A stretch of DNA of 33,575 nt from Tubiluchus corallicola (GCA_030141605.1 JAQGDQ010001589.1:1-33575), one strand, 5' to 3'; positions 1 through 10,620 are shown, counted from the first letter of the stretch. The notes: generated by a model not told the origin, from the letters alone. Translations and numbers: made by a program.

Positions 1-1
1 C

Positions 2-1057
2 ATGTCCTTCATTCCTTTAGGTTTGAGACAACATGACACTTTTTTAATCAAGAAACCAGATGACAGCATTAGCCACACACCGCTGTTAAAGCCATTCAAC
101 AGAGGTGTCTGGCTGGCTTTGTTCGGAAGCACTGTGCTTGTGGGATTATTACTATTTGCAGGTGAAAAATGTATAGTAAGTAGAACTAGGAAAAAAGATA
201 TTGGTAACGTAATGGAGTACACCAGTTCTGCTTTATCACCACTCTTTTACCAAACAGGTCCAACTTTACCAAGGAGTGTGGCATCTAGAATATTAATGTC
301 TTGTTGGTGGTTGTTTTCCTTGACGGTTACGTCTTTGTACACGGGCACGCTAGTGTCGCATCTTACTTTAAAAACGCCAGTTCATCCATTTACATCACTC
401 GACGGGCTACTGAAGAGCAGCATAACTCCTGTCGGTATACCCGGCTGGGTCGTCACCGAAACATTTCGCGAAAGCTCTCCAGACACGGTACACGGAAAGC
501 TTTGGGGTAGAATGCAATCTGATGAAAATTCTTTACCCAAAACTATTGACGAGGCTCTTGAGTTAACCAACACTGGCAGATACACGTTCATGGCCGGAAG
601 GCGCGAGTTAAGAACGTTGATGCTTCAGGACTTCCAGAAATGTGGCAAATGCCGCTTTGCGATTGCACCATTTACGATGCAAATACTCAACGTTGGCTGG
701 GCCGTACCAAAAGGAAGTAAACTTCAAGGAATCCTCCAATACGGACTAGAGTTAATTACTCAGAATGGTTTTTTAGACAAGCTTCTACGTGACAATATTG
801 ACAAAAATGGTTCACATTGTTTAAAACCCGTTACCCAGACGATCCAAGGAAACGCCCTAGATCTTGGCGACATATGCCACGCTTTTGTTCTACTGACCGT
901 CGGCTACGTCAGTGGTCTGTTATTCCTTTGTGCAGAACACTTCTGCTTGAGAAAGAGAAACTCGTCTGAGCAGCCAACAAAGAAGTGCAGCGCTAACATA
1001 TTTCTCAGTCTAGAAGAAAATTTTAAAAAAGGACTGAACGGCGAAGACTCTACTTAA
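2..1057 (+). CDS. Ionotropic glutamate receptor-like channel, 3' terminal exon (partial)
   Basis: This open frame encodes the channel core and C-terminal half of an ionotropic glutamate/ionotropic (IR-type) receptor, a ligand-gated cation channel of the plasma membrane. Residues are counted from the window edge. The end of the S1 lobe reads DTFLIKKPD and is followed by PFNRGVW leading into M1 (about 36-54). A re-entrant pore region lies at about 72-92, M3 at about 98-120, the S2 ligand-binding lobe at about 121-290 (with VGWAVPKGSKL) and M4 at about 291-313, followed by a polar tail and a TAA stop. The M3 gate reads SLYTGTLVSHLT, a degenerate form of the SYTANLAAFLT motif of classical receptors, so a divergent IR-like member is more likely than an AMPA/kainate type. 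The amino-terminal domain and most of S1 are upstream of the window. A good acceptor (pyrimidine tract then AG at 19-20) suggests the exon may really begin at 21. The gene runs opposite to MAGI. Family is sure; subfamily and ligand are not. Confidence 0.85.
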   Translation: MSFIPLGLRQHDTFLIKKPDDSISHTPLLKPFNRGVWLALFGSTVLVGLLLFAGEKCIVSRTRKKDIGNVMEYTSSALSPLFYQTGPTLPRSVASRILMSCWWLFSLTVTSLYTGTLVSHLTLKTPVHPFTSLDGLLKSSITPVGIPGWVVTETFRESSPDTVHGKLWGRMQSDENSLPKTIDEALELTNTGRYTFMAGRRELRTLMLQDFQKCGKCRFAIAPFTMQILNVGWAVPKGSKLQGILQYGLELITQNGFLDKLLRDNIDKNGSHCLKPVTQTIQGNALDLGDICHAFVLLTVGYVSGLLFLCAEHFCLRKRNSSEQPTKKCSANIFLSLEENFKKGLNGEDST

Positions 1058-1924
1058 CGTTACCTGTTAGACAAAATTACCAAAATTAATATCAAAGAAC
1101 GAAGGCTGTGGAAGTTGTAACTGTATATTTTTAGGTGCTGCCATCTATTGACTAATCACTTTACATTTTACTAGTCAAACTCACCCCTAGTATAATTGTT
1201 CGGTCCAGTGAATATGCATACTCACTGGATCTCTCCCTATTTTACTGTAATGGTATTTGTGAAGCAAAGTTTGCATAATTACCTCTACCTATATATACTG
1301 GCTGGATTTCACTTCTAGTCACTCTCTGTCACGCTCTCAGTGCAGTGCAGTCGTGCTACTTATGTGACTCTCTGTCTCACTCTCAATGCAGTGCAGAAGT
1401 CATGCTAGTTGTGATACTCATGTCACTTACTGTCACTAACTCTCAGTGTTCAGTGCAGGACACTCTTGTCCTCAGTGTTCAGTGTAGCAGTCATTCTACA
1501 TATGTGTATGTAGTCTAATAAACGTTTTCAGTTTTGTGCAGATATGTAGTATAGTGTTTTATTCTTTTTCGACAAAGTGTTCAACTACACCTCAAACATG
1601 ACTTTCACAAAGGTGGCCGAAACGTGACTGTGTCATCACCACTCTCCGCTATCATCCCGACATGTCTCCCTCCTCTCCCATCAGTCATCCTCCCCACATT
1701 CTTTTGTTGGCCTCACATTCCAATCCCTCTCATTGTTCAATGTTAGGAGTAACATGCATTCTAGTTTACCTTACAACAAAATTGGCACTAACCGCTAACT
1801 TACAGCACTTGTGAAACTGAAACCAGATCCGCAAAATTCTGGAGGAAACAGTACACTAATACAAAGGCGGAGAAATGTTGGACACGCAGTTCCACAAATC
1901 TGTCCAACGGCCAGCCGGTCAACC
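1058..1924 (+). other. Presumed 3' UTR and flank of the receptor gene
   Basis: No coding sequence is seen here. The first AATAAA after the receptor stop is at 1517-1522, about 460 bases downstream, and is a plausible polyadenylation signal. A degenerate tandem motif resembling CTCTCAGTGCAGTGCAG recurs between about 1320 and 1490. A perfect 8-bp stem with a 10-base loop lies at 1204-1229 (TCCAGTGA / TCACTGGA). A TATATATA box-like stretch near 1290 followed by AATAAA also resembles part of a solitary LTR, but no paired ends were found. Confidence 0.4.
1204..1229. repeat. Short perfect inverted repeat
   Basis: TCCAGTGA and its exact reverse complement TCACTGGA flank a 10-base loop that itself contains ATGCAT. 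It could fold as a hairpin in the putative 3' UTR; no function is implied. Confidence 0.55.
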
Positions 1925-2320
1925 AGATAGACAGACAGGCATACAGACATTTTAAATTGGTAAGTTTTATGTGCATATAAACCAAATGGCTGTTTTATCT
2001 TACAGGCAGACAGGCAGACAGACAGACCATTTGTACATATAAATCAAATAGATGTTTTGTCTTACAGACAGACAGACAGACGGACAGACAGAACAGACAG
2101 ACAAACAGACAGACAGGCATTTGGAATTTGTAACTTTCATGAAAATATAAATCAAATAGATGTTTTGTCTTACAGAGAGACAGATAGATAGACAGACAGA
2201 CAGACATTTTGAATTTGTAGCTTTCATGTACATATAAATCAAATGGATGTTTTGTCTTACAGACAGACAGATAGATAGACAAACAGACAGACATTTGAAT
2301 TTGTAACTTTTATGTACAGG
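1925..2320. repeat. Compound minisatellite with CAGA microsatellite tracts
   Basis: About four diverged units of roughly 80-120 bases. Each has a non-repetitive half (ATATAAATCAAATRGATGTTTTGTCTTACAG-like) followed by a variable run of CAGA/CAGG/TAGA tetranucleotides. Long minus-strand open frames rich in Cys-Leu-Ser here are products of the tetranucleotide repeat, not genes. Confidence 0.85.
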
Positions 2321-2492
2321 ATGCTGCATTTTAAATAAACTCTATGCTCTTCTTCTTCATGTAGTTTTCCTTGGACTCAGGGATGTGTCTTTATCTGATA
2401 AATAAAAGGAATGTCAGCTGCATCTATGGGATTATTTAGTTGCTGGCAAGGACAGTATAACAGATATCGGGTGTCATATCTTATGTGTTGAC

Positions 2493-3324
2493 CAGGGCCG
2501 TATTAACCAAAAGGCTAACTAGGCTATACCCTAGGGTGACGAAGTTTGAGGGCGCCACATTTTAGGCGCCCTAATTTTAAAAAAACTCTTCTTGTTCTCC
2601 TCAGAAAATGTGCATCCGTTCATATTCATGTAAAACAAGCATTGTATAACACACCACAGGCAGTTACAGACCCCTGCTGCTATATAAGTGCTGTATGATG
2701 AACAAGCACAGTTAGTTCATATATATGCAATTAACAATGGTCATGTACCAACTAGGTCAGGAGTGTGCAAATTATCTGACTAGCCAGGCCACATTAAACA
2801 TTCCCGCAATTCCTGTGGGCCACATGCAGTTTGGTCAAGGAGCCAAGTACAGTAGGACCTAATAACGATTTTTTTGCATCCAATTTGCGCACATCATCAC
2901 TACTGCACTACTACACTCAAGAAACTATTTTAGAAGTTATTAAAATTGATATTAAAAACCATATATTTCGTCATGTCCGGCAGTGACATTAAGTGACAAC
3001 GGTCTTGTAAGGGTTAATGTCATCCGATCTAGAGGAAAAACTACCCGCACTATCTTTGCGATAGCGGCGCAGACTTCAGCTGGATCGCGTGGGCTGCACT
3101 TTCATTACGTTGACAAACCTCTTCGCGGGCCGCAAAAGATCTCTCGGCAGGCCACAAGTGGCCCACGGGCCGCAGTTTGCACACCCCTGGACTAGGTTAA
3201 TAATGTCACTAATACACCACAAATAATTGTCTAATCAGTGCAGTACATAATCATAAATTCAAAATACGGATGGGTGGGACAGATCTACCAGCCTAGGGCA
3301 TCGTGAACTCTTGATACGCCCCTG
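2493..3324. mobile_element. hAT-type MITE (outer), interrupted by a second hAT MITE
   Basis: The ends are CAGGGCCGTAT on the left and ATACGCCCCTG on the right, an inverted repeat of about 11 bases with one mismatch, beginning with the CAG typical of hAT elements. The flanks form an 8-bp target duplication with one mismatch: GTGTTGAC at 2485-2492 and GTGTTGAG at 3325-3332. No transposase remains. Once the nested element at 2758-3189 and its target copy are removed, the body is about 390 bases. Confidence 0.75.
2758..3189 (-). mobile_element. hAT-type MITE (inner, nested)
   Basis: It starts CAGGAGTGTGCAAATT and ends AGTTTGCACACCCCTG, imperfect inverted repeats of about 14 bases. It is flanked by AACTAGGT (2750-2757) and GACTAGGT (3190-3197), an 8-bp target duplication with one mismatch. 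The interior matches the element at 4263-4737 in reverse orientation, including the segment near ATCTAGAGGAAAAACTACC. Non-coding. Confidence 0.85.
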
Positions 3325-3553
3325 GTGTTGAGACATAAAACGTATAGCTGTGCAAGTAAATTTATGATATTTCACGGTGTACACGAAGGACTGTACAAGA
3401 AGAAATTTTGTGGCAACTTGTTTGTGTCAGTACTATTCAGTTATTGGGAAGTCACTATACGAATTGTGACTCACTTATGAGGCTAGGAAAAACATGTATA
3501 AATTCAGCGAAGCAAAACGCTAATAAATTGATCATAATTAAAATTGAAAAATT
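3325..3553. other. AT-rich spacer, nothing recognised
   Basis: Spacer between the outer hAT element and the LINE fragment. No exon, repeat or RNA signal stands out. Confidence 0.5.
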
Positions 3554-4175
3554 GTGATTATTATTTTATCAAATCAGTTTTCATGTTTAGAAGTTAAACT
3601 GGTCAGAAATCATGCATGTAAAGGCTGTAAAGATAATAGCGGTCATCCAATATTGCCGAATTGTAACTGTGGATTTCGATTTGAGTCTGTTGAACACTTT
3701 TTGTTGCACTGCCCATTGTATCAACTAGCTAGGGTTCTTGTGTTTGATAAATTAAATGAAATACTTTTGCCCAAAAACCTTAATATAGCTGCCTTAGGAA
3801 ATAATGATCTGTTGAAGTTGTTATTATTCGGAAAAGATGAATTTAAATATGTTGCTAACTGTAAAATATTCCAATGTATACATGACTTTATATTATGTAC
3901 TAAACGCTTCCAGTAGTTTCTATCTGATATAAAATGCATCATTCTTAAATAATCGTACATCATATTTAATAACCGTCATTTTCTACTAATGTCTAATGTA
4001 TCACTGTAGTAAAACTTTAGTATACTAAAGTATACTAAGAACTAAGTATAGTCTATTCTTACTGTAAATGTTCTTGTAAATAGTGTATAAAGTCTGTTGT
4101 GGTGAGGATCTTAAATCATGTTGTACAAACTGTCTGATCTAATCCTAAATAAATTATGTTTAAACTAAACTAAAT
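3554..4175 (+). mobile_element. 5'-truncated non-LTR retrotransposon (LINE) tail
   Basis: The frame at 3554-3916 encodes about 120 residues ending a LINE open frame. It has the C-terminal cysteine/histidine pattern of many LINE polymerases: CNCGFRFESVEHFLLHCPLY, that is C-x-C...E-S-x-x-H-x-L-x-x-C-P, followed by Arg. The first residues start abruptly, consistent with 5' truncation. An AT-rich 3' region follows, ending in short TAAACTAAACTAAA repeats near 4155-4172, typical of a LINE tail. An 18-bp perfect palindrome (4014-4031) lies in the tail. No polymerase catalytic domain remains, so the copy is dead. Confidence 0.7.
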
Positions 4176-4262
4176 CATGCATGCTAAAGATGCTTGTCAG
4201 TATTGTTCCAAAACCCAACAGTGACAGAACAGCATAAAGTTGTTGATAATTACTATCTAACT

Positions 4263-4737
4263 CAGGGGTGTGCAAACTGCGGCCCGCCGAGAGAATTTGT
4301 GCGGCCCGCGAAGAGATTTGTCAACCTAATGAAAGTGCGGCCCGGGCGATTAATTGAGTGTATCCAGCTGAAGTCTGTGCCGCGATCCCAAAGATAGTGC
4401 AGGTAGTTTTTTCTACTAGATCGGATGGCATTAACCCTTACAAGATGGTTGTAGCTTAATAACACTGTACTACACAGACACATTACTAATATGCATTGTA
4501 ATGAAATTACCACTATCTGTCCTGAAAGTAGAAATATATGGTTTGTAATATAAATTTTAATAACTTCTAAAATAGTTTCTTGAGTGTAGTAGTAATGATC
4601 TACGCAGGTCGGATGCAAAAAATATCGTTATTAGGCCTTTCTGTACTTGGCTCCTTGATCAAACTGCATGTGGTCCGCAGGAATTGCGGGAAAGTTTAAT
4701 GTGGCCCGGCTAGTCAGATAATTTGCATACCCCCCTG
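4263..4737 (+). mobile_element. hAT-type MITE with perfect 8-bp target duplication
   Basis: It begins CAGGGGTGTGCAAACTG and ends TTTGCATACCCCCCTG. Both flanks are ATCTAACT (4255-4262 and 4738-4745), an exact 8-bp target duplication as hAT transposases make. It is the same family as 2758-3189 in opposite orientation. It is non-autonomous and has no transposase. Confidence 0.92.
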
Positions 4738-4810
4738 ATCTAACTTAAACTGCAGCACCCCCATCAAAATAACACAAACATGAAGTGAAAGAAGAAAAGC
4801 GGATGCCTAC

Positions 4811-5308
4811 CCAAAAGCCTTTGCACCACGATTACGGATTCTTGCTCACGTGGTATGTGCTTCAAGATGTCGACTACATCGTGGTGATGAGCGGATCGCA
4901 CGTCGATTCCGTTCACCTCCACTAATATGTCGCCCTCCACCAGGTCACGGCACCGCGAATGGTCCACAATCTTTTTCACTCGCTGTCCATAGTGACTTTC
5001 GGCCAACGTGAAGCCAAAGCCCATGCCGCCTTTCTTGATCCTAGTCGACACGTACTCCACATTGGCTTCGTTCGGAAGGTTTCGTCCACCACTGTTGGGT
5101 GGTGCAGGCGTCGGCGTGGTGTTGGACGCCACCGCCACGGTCGTAACGATTTCGGTGTTTGGGTCATTAGGATCGAACGGAAGAGGGTAACCGCGGCACA
5201 CTTCCAAGTAGACGTCCTGTCCAATGGGAATTTGCTGAAAGATGGCCACAACGTCCTGATGCGTGAACCCCAGGACGCAGTTCTTGTTTACGTAAACCAA
5301 CACGTCTC
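4811..5308 (-). CDS. MAGI: MAGI scaffold exon: end of one PDZ domain plus the next PDZ
   Basis: This 498-base minus-strand exon encodes about 165 residues of a MAGI (membrane-associated guanylate kinase, inverted) scaffold, which gathers receptors and adhesion proteins at cell junctions and synapses. It opens with GDVLVYVNKNCVLG, the second half of a PDZ whose first half is in the exon at 7547-7735. It continues through the family-diagnostic CRGYPLPFDPNDPNT and a short proline-rich linker, then gives a complete second PDZ: ligand loop GGMGFGF, then GQRVKKIVD and EGDILVEVNG. The acceptor is ATTATAG at 5309-5315 and the donor GTAGGC at 4805-4810. Both borders are phase 1, matching the upstream exon. 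Compared with human MAGI1/2 as I recall them, the linker between the two PDZs is shorter. The following exon was not found in the window. Family assignment is firm; the paralogue is not determined. Confidence 0.92.
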
Positions 5309-6129
5309 CTATAATGTAATACAAAAACCATTATAAATCAAAAACTCAGTTTTTCAACTCATATTTATTCATTTCGGACATAGCAGGTTGTGGGTAATGA
5401 TGCTGCGATGCTGTTGACAGAATTCACACATATATCATATCAATACAGAATGCAGGCATTAGTAACTTAAATCTTTCAGGAACAACACTTGCACAAAACC
5501 AGCAAGAAAATCAGCAGACTGTTTTGTTTATAGTTTATACCACTGTAATTTATACAGTTGTTTATACCTTATCTACATACATACATTACATACATGTTTA
5601 TCCACTTGTGCTAGCTACAAGCAGAAAATTAATTTTTTTCTTCCTTTGGCTCTAGGTCCTCATTATATTAATTTTAAATACGTAATGGTTAAATTAATAT
5701 TTAAAGATAGTCACGTGTGTCTCTTCTTTCCCATTATTGAACATTATTTTATTATAAACTAACACATTCGTATAACGTTCAATTTTCATTCGTCTTAAAT
5801 GCAAAATCTGATAATTTTTAATTACCTGATACATGCGCATTAACTAATTAATTATATTAGTAACAATCCTGAGAGGGTGGCTGACCTCGATAACTTATAG
5901 TTCTTTCACCACCCTTTCACCACTAATCAATAATTACTTTTGCACTTTGTAATATTATTGTATGTTGTACAGATTTATAAATCTCTTAGTTATGTATTTT
6001 GCTATTTTAAAAATGGTGATAAACTACTAAACTTACTTACTTATCCATGATCCTGTTTTCCATGATATGCTCCTTGAAAATTCAGTAATCATTAGATGGT
6101 CATTTTGTTTATCTATATTTGCAATTTGC
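5309..6129 (-). other. MAGI: MAGI intron, AT-rich, no features recognised
   Basis: Intron between the two PDZ exons. It holds a short ATAC/CATA run near 5575-5600 and otherwise unique AT-rich sequence. Confidence 0.6.
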
Positions 6130-6454
6130 AAAGATAACCTCTCTTGTGTTGTGCCTAGTTGTTCGGCACATGGGAACAAAGATAACCTCTCTTGTGTTGT
6201 GCCCAGTTGTTCAGCACATGGGAACAAAGATAACCTCTCTTGTGTTGTGCCTAGTTGTTCAGCACATGGGAACAAAGATAACCTCTCTTGTGTTGTGCCT
6301 AGTTGTTCGGCACATGGGAACAAAGATAACCTCTCTTGTGTTGTGCCTAGTTGTTCGGCACATGGGAACAAAGATAATCTTTCTGTGTTGTGCCTAGTTA
6401 TGGGAACAAAGATAACCTCTCTTGTGTTGTGCCTAGTTGTTTGGCACATGGGAA
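6130..6454. repeat. 48-bp minisatellite, 7 units
   Basis: Units begin at 6130, 6178, 6226, 6274, 6322, 6370 and 6408. The sixth has lost about 10 bases. The consensus starts AAAGATAACCTCTCTTGTGT and ends with GGCACATGGGAAC. Because 48 is divisible by three, frames stay open on both strands; I do not regard them as genes. Confidence 0.95.
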
Positions 6455-6658
6455 AAGTTTAGATAGAAAAGTCAAAAGTTCAGTGTAATAAATAAATAAC
6501 TAAAACATAGAAAGTCTAAAATGGTTTTTACTTACAAAAAAGTTTAGCTATAATCACCATTCAGCTAAAATCATTCAATTTTGTTTTAATCTTTGTGCAT
6601 TTATTTTGGCATTATGCCAATCAATTAAAAGACAGGTAAACGCTTAACATTCAGCAAC

Positions 6659-7093
6659 TTGTTTCTGTTTAGGGGTGGTGTATATAAAAGTAATCTGGAA
6701 GCTTTACAAATTACCCAGAACAAAATTGTCAAACTAATATATCATGTAAGGTATGACCATCCCACAAATATAATTTACTTGTCTGTTAAAACTCTTAAAG
6801 TGAAAGAAATATATGATATGTATTGTCTTCATTTCATGTATCAGTATCATAATTCACTACTTCCACCAGCTTTTCAGTCTTACTTTAGTCCAGTTTCAAA
6901 TCAACATGATCATTACACAAGATATTCAGTCGAAAACTATGTACTCCCTCTCCCAAAAACAAATATAATGAAACAATCATCAAAATATAATGCTATTAAA
7001 ATATGGTCATCAATTTCGCGTGAAATGAAAACTCTTAATCTTTATCAATTTAAAAAAGCATCAAAGAATTACCTACTACAACGGTATAATTAA
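6659..7093 (+). mobile_element. LINE fragment: C-terminal part of a reverse-transcriptase ORF
   Basis: An open frame of about 144 residues resembles the tail of jockey/CR1-like LINE polymerases: GGVYKSNLEALQITQNKIVK, then YDHPTNIIYLS, a HYTRYSVENY segment and a KIWSSISREMK segment (equivalent to the LWNSLP block), ending in LKKYL-like residues before TAA. The catalytic palm is missing, so this is a 5'-truncated dead copy lying in a MAGI intron. The 103-bp tandem repeat immediately 3' may be part of its 3' UTR. Confidence 0.75.
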
Positions 7094-7163
7094 CTCACAA
7101 TTTTACTCATCCTGATCTTAAGTTACTAACAAAACTTATTCTGTTCTAATGTACGTTATAACT

Positions 7164-7460
7164 GATGAAAATGTAATGTTAATTGTCAATTGTTTCACTT
7201 ATCTGGAGGAGGACTCGAAAGCTCAATGCTCCTTCCCCCTCCTCACAGTAACTCGTTTAGATAAGTGATGAAAATGTAATGTTAATTGTCAATTGTTTCA
7301 CTTATCTGGAGGAGGACTCGAAAGCTCAATGCTCCTTCCCCCTCCTCACAGTAACTCGTTTAGATAAGTGATGAAAATGTAATGTTAAATGTCAATTGTT
7401 TCACTTATCTGGAGGAGTATTCGAAAGCTCAATGCTCCTTCCCCCTCCTCACAGTAACTT
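7164..7460. repeat. 103-bp tandem repeat, about 2.9 units
   Basis: Units begin at 7164, 7267 and 7370 (GATGAAAATGTAATGTTAA...). They are nearly identical. Each contains GGAGGAGGACTCGAAAGC and CTCCTTCCCCCTCCTC, which are partly complementary and could form a stem. It follows the LINE frame and may be its tandemly repeated 3' UTR. Confidence 0.9.
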
Positions 7461-7529
7461 GCATAGTTTATTTTTTTTCAATGTTATATCAATTTATATG
7501 TATATTTGAGTTGCTGTGGAATAAATTCA

Positions 7530-7796
<267 letters not shown>

Positions 7797-8640
7797 TCAT
7801 AGTTTGCGCGTGCAAACATTCGTTAACTGAAAAATACTGTTGTACCTTTCTCGATGTAGTTCACCATTGGCAAACTGTGACACTGACATTTTCCAGTGAC
7901 ATTTTTATACCATCTTAATATTTTGTATTAACAATAAAAATAGTAATAATTATAGTAATATTTCGTAATTATAAAAATTAGATATTATAATAACATGATG
8001 TAATATAACCATAATTGCGATATGTTCTAGTAGATTAGAATGACGCCATTGCCAATTATTACGGCCAAATCACGTTGAAAACACCATGAACCATGAAGCA
8101 TCAGGAGTTTTAGCAATATCCAGAAGTGCCCATTGTGTCTCATCAAGCAACTTATTGAAATGTTCAAGGAATATGTTGTAATAACATGCTTTAAATAATA
8201 ACATCAGCATTATGCTGCATACCCTTATTTAGTCACTTAATACTGACTGATTGACAGGTTATTACATTACTTAGCATTCACTTACGGAATGCAGTCATCT
8301 GTGAAATTCAAATAATCCGAAGTAATCCATCAGAGATCTTTCTTCTAGTATGTTCATTTCACATACGGTGAGATGTCACAACATTTGATAGGTATTTCAC
8401 CTTGGCTTAATCATCCAAAGGTTGTACACGTATTTGTAGTCTTACTGAACAGTATATTTTAGTTAAACTTGTTTTAGTTTTACTCTGTTTTCCTCGTTCA
8501 AAGTGAAAGACAAGTCATTTAGCAACTTAGATGAATTTTACTGTTATTGTCGTCAGTATTAAGCTGAACAAGTGAAAGCACATTGCACTTATTCATAGGT
8601 ACCAGGCCAACCAACCTACAGGTAATGTTATGACAAATGG

Positions 8641-8713
8641 GAGGAGAGAGCTCAGAGAGGAGAGAGAGAGAGAGAGGGAGGGAGGGAAAGGAGACAGAGA
8701 GACAGAGCGACAG

Positions 8714-8762
<49 letters not shown>

Positions 8763-8824
8763 CAGAGAGAGAGAGAGAGCGAGAGAGAGAGGGAGAGAGC
8801 GAGGGAGAGAGAGAGAGAGAGAGA
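8641..8824. repeat. GA microsatellite (copy 1)
   Basis: Interrupted (GA)n tract of about 180 bases. All long Ser/Leu- and Arg/Glu-rich frames over it are repeat artefacts. Its homologues are at 15177-15252 (inverted, shortened) and 16011-16212. Confidence 0.97.
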
Positions 8825-9534
8825 CCCCGAATAGGGAAAAGCTGGGAAGAAGAAGAAGAAGTTGAAGCAAACTCTGAGCAAGAAAAAGGAACGAAGATAA
8901 TTATTGCATAAAACTGCAACGGATTTAAGTCTTGCAAAGCTGTAGCCATTCATGTAGTTTTTCAACAGCTGATAACATCACTCCCAAGTCTAAACAGACT
9001 GCTAAATTGGCTGTTGAATAATGAATGAAAAGTAGGATTATGTGGATAATTGGCTTAATGCATTTTCAGTCCCCAACAGAAGTACTGTACCAAGCGCAAA
9101 TGCATAGTGAACTATGAACTATGAATTTATTTTTCACACATCAAAATACAATATCGTACACATTAATAAACAATAAATAAAATGATTTGAGTAGTGCGAG
9201 GTGAGTGTACGACCATACGGTCATTAACACACTCAGCTTACTTAAATGAAAAAATTATTAAACTTATGCGTGCTTTTGTAGATGACTTAATGTAATAAAG
9301 TAAGTAATGTAATAATAGCAAGGAAACATAAGGAAAACATTAAGAAAGGAAAACATAATATGTAATTACGATTTTGATATAGGCTGCGCTGAATGAATAA
9401 TTTCATTTAAATTGATTTATACCTTTTACTAATAAAGTAACAAAGATCGTAAAGATACCTATTAGTAAAAGAAAAACAAAAGAAACGTACAAAAAGACAC
9501 ACGTGTACAAAAAAGAGAAAAAACCTCTGGTTTT

Positions 9535-9783
9535 CTACGCCAATGAATATTTACTAAGTAAAACTATCTTATATTGTTTGGTAGCTATTTTTAAAGAAGG
9601 AGAGGAAATGATTGTATTGGGTACACTATTCCACAAAATAACTCCACTGTGCTGTAAGGTATTTAAGCCATACGCTGTGTTAAATCGTGTTTGAAAATAG
9701 TGTCCCATACTTGAAGACCTAGTATAGTGAGAATGATAGTGAATCAAAATGGCAAATAATATAAAAACTTCATGGAAAATCAA
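9535..9783 (-). mobile_element. LINE ORF2 tail fragment (copy 1)
   Basis: Minus-strand frame of 82 residues with the LINE C-terminal signature: HYTRSSSMGHYFQTRFNTAY, then GVILWNSVPNTI, ending in a KQYK.LLSKY segment. It is 5'-truncated. Near-identical copies sit at 14223-14471 (plus strand) and 16936-17184 (minus strand) because the whole unit is rearranged. Confidence 0.7.
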
Positions 9784-9808
9784 GTTCTATTTTTTTATGA
9801 AACGCCAC

Positions 9809-9857
9809 AAAGAAGGACAAAGAAGGACAAAGAAGGACAAAGAAGGACAAAGAAGGC
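9809..9857. repeat. 10-bp tandem repeat AAAGAAGGAC, about 4.9 units (copy 1)
   Basis: Four perfect units and a truncated fifth. The inverted copy has about 2.9 units (14169-14199) and the third copy 4.9 (17210-17258). Confidence 0.95.
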
Positions 9858-10017
9858 AAAAATACAAAAACAGGTCCAAGAAATAGAAATTTTATAAAAT
9901 ATTCGTAAATAATAGGAAGTATCTGTTAAGTTCTTCTGTGGCTGAGGTTAACGGGAAATATTTCTCATAAATACTTCCACGAGAATGCTACAATCAAATT
10001 GCTGGTATCTAGGAACC

Positions 10018-10620
10018 AATGATAAGAGATCTTGAAAGCATCTTTCATTAAAGCATGGATAAAAGAGGCCTAATGTAGTGTTACAATGATAAGAGATCTT
10101 GAAAGTATCTTTCATTAAAGTAGGGATAAAAGAGGCCTAATGTAGTGTTACAATGATAAGAGATCTTGAAAGTATCTTTCATTAAAGTAGGGATAAAAGA
10201 GGCCTAATGTAGTGTTACAATGATAAGAGATCTTGAAAGTATCTTTCATTAAAGTAGGGATAAAGGAGGCCTAATGTAGTGTTACAATGATAAGAGATCT
10301 TGAAAGCATCTTTCATTAAAGCAGGGATAAAGGAGGCCTAATGTAGTGTTACAATGATAAGAGATCTTGAAAGTACGTTTCATTAAAGCAGGGATAAAGG
10401 AGGCCTAATGTAGTGTTACAATGATAAGAGATCTTGAAAGCATCTTTCATTAAAGCAGGGATAAAGGAGGCCTAATGTAGTGTTACAATGATAAGAGATC
10501 TTGAAAGTATCTTTCATTAAAGCAGGGATAAAAGAGGCCTAATGTAGTGTTACAATGATAAGAGATCTTGAAAGTATCTTTCATTAAAGCAGGGATAAAG
10601 GAGGCTTAATCTCGCGTTAC
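10018..10620. repeat. 67-bp minisatellite, exactly 9 units (copy 1)
   Basis: Units start AATGATAAGAGATCTTGAAA and repeat every 67 bases. Individual units carry marker variants (GCATC/GTATC/GTACG, GTAGGG/GCAGGG, AAAAGAG/AAAGGAG), so unit order can be compared between copies. Confidence 0.97.

Noticed and set aside
1060-1600. Possible solitary LTR (TATATATA near 1290, AATAAA at 1517)
   Set aside because: No convincing TG...CA ends, target duplication or second copy in the window; a 3' UTR of the receptor gene explains the signals as well.
1995-2329. Cys/Ser/Leu-rich frames over the CAGA repeat
   Set aside because: They follow the tetranucleotide repeat and shift frame between units.
6033-6462. 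Repeat-protein frames on both strands over the 48-bp array
   Set aside because: The unit length is a multiple of three with no stops; there are no splice sites, domains or codon signs of selection.
8519-8965. Long Ser/Leu-rich and Arg/Glu-rich open frames over the GA tracts (also at 15035-15301, 15889-16353 and 28347-28706)
   Set aside because: They are created by the dinucleotide repeat, occur in several frames and both strands, and have no recognisable domain.
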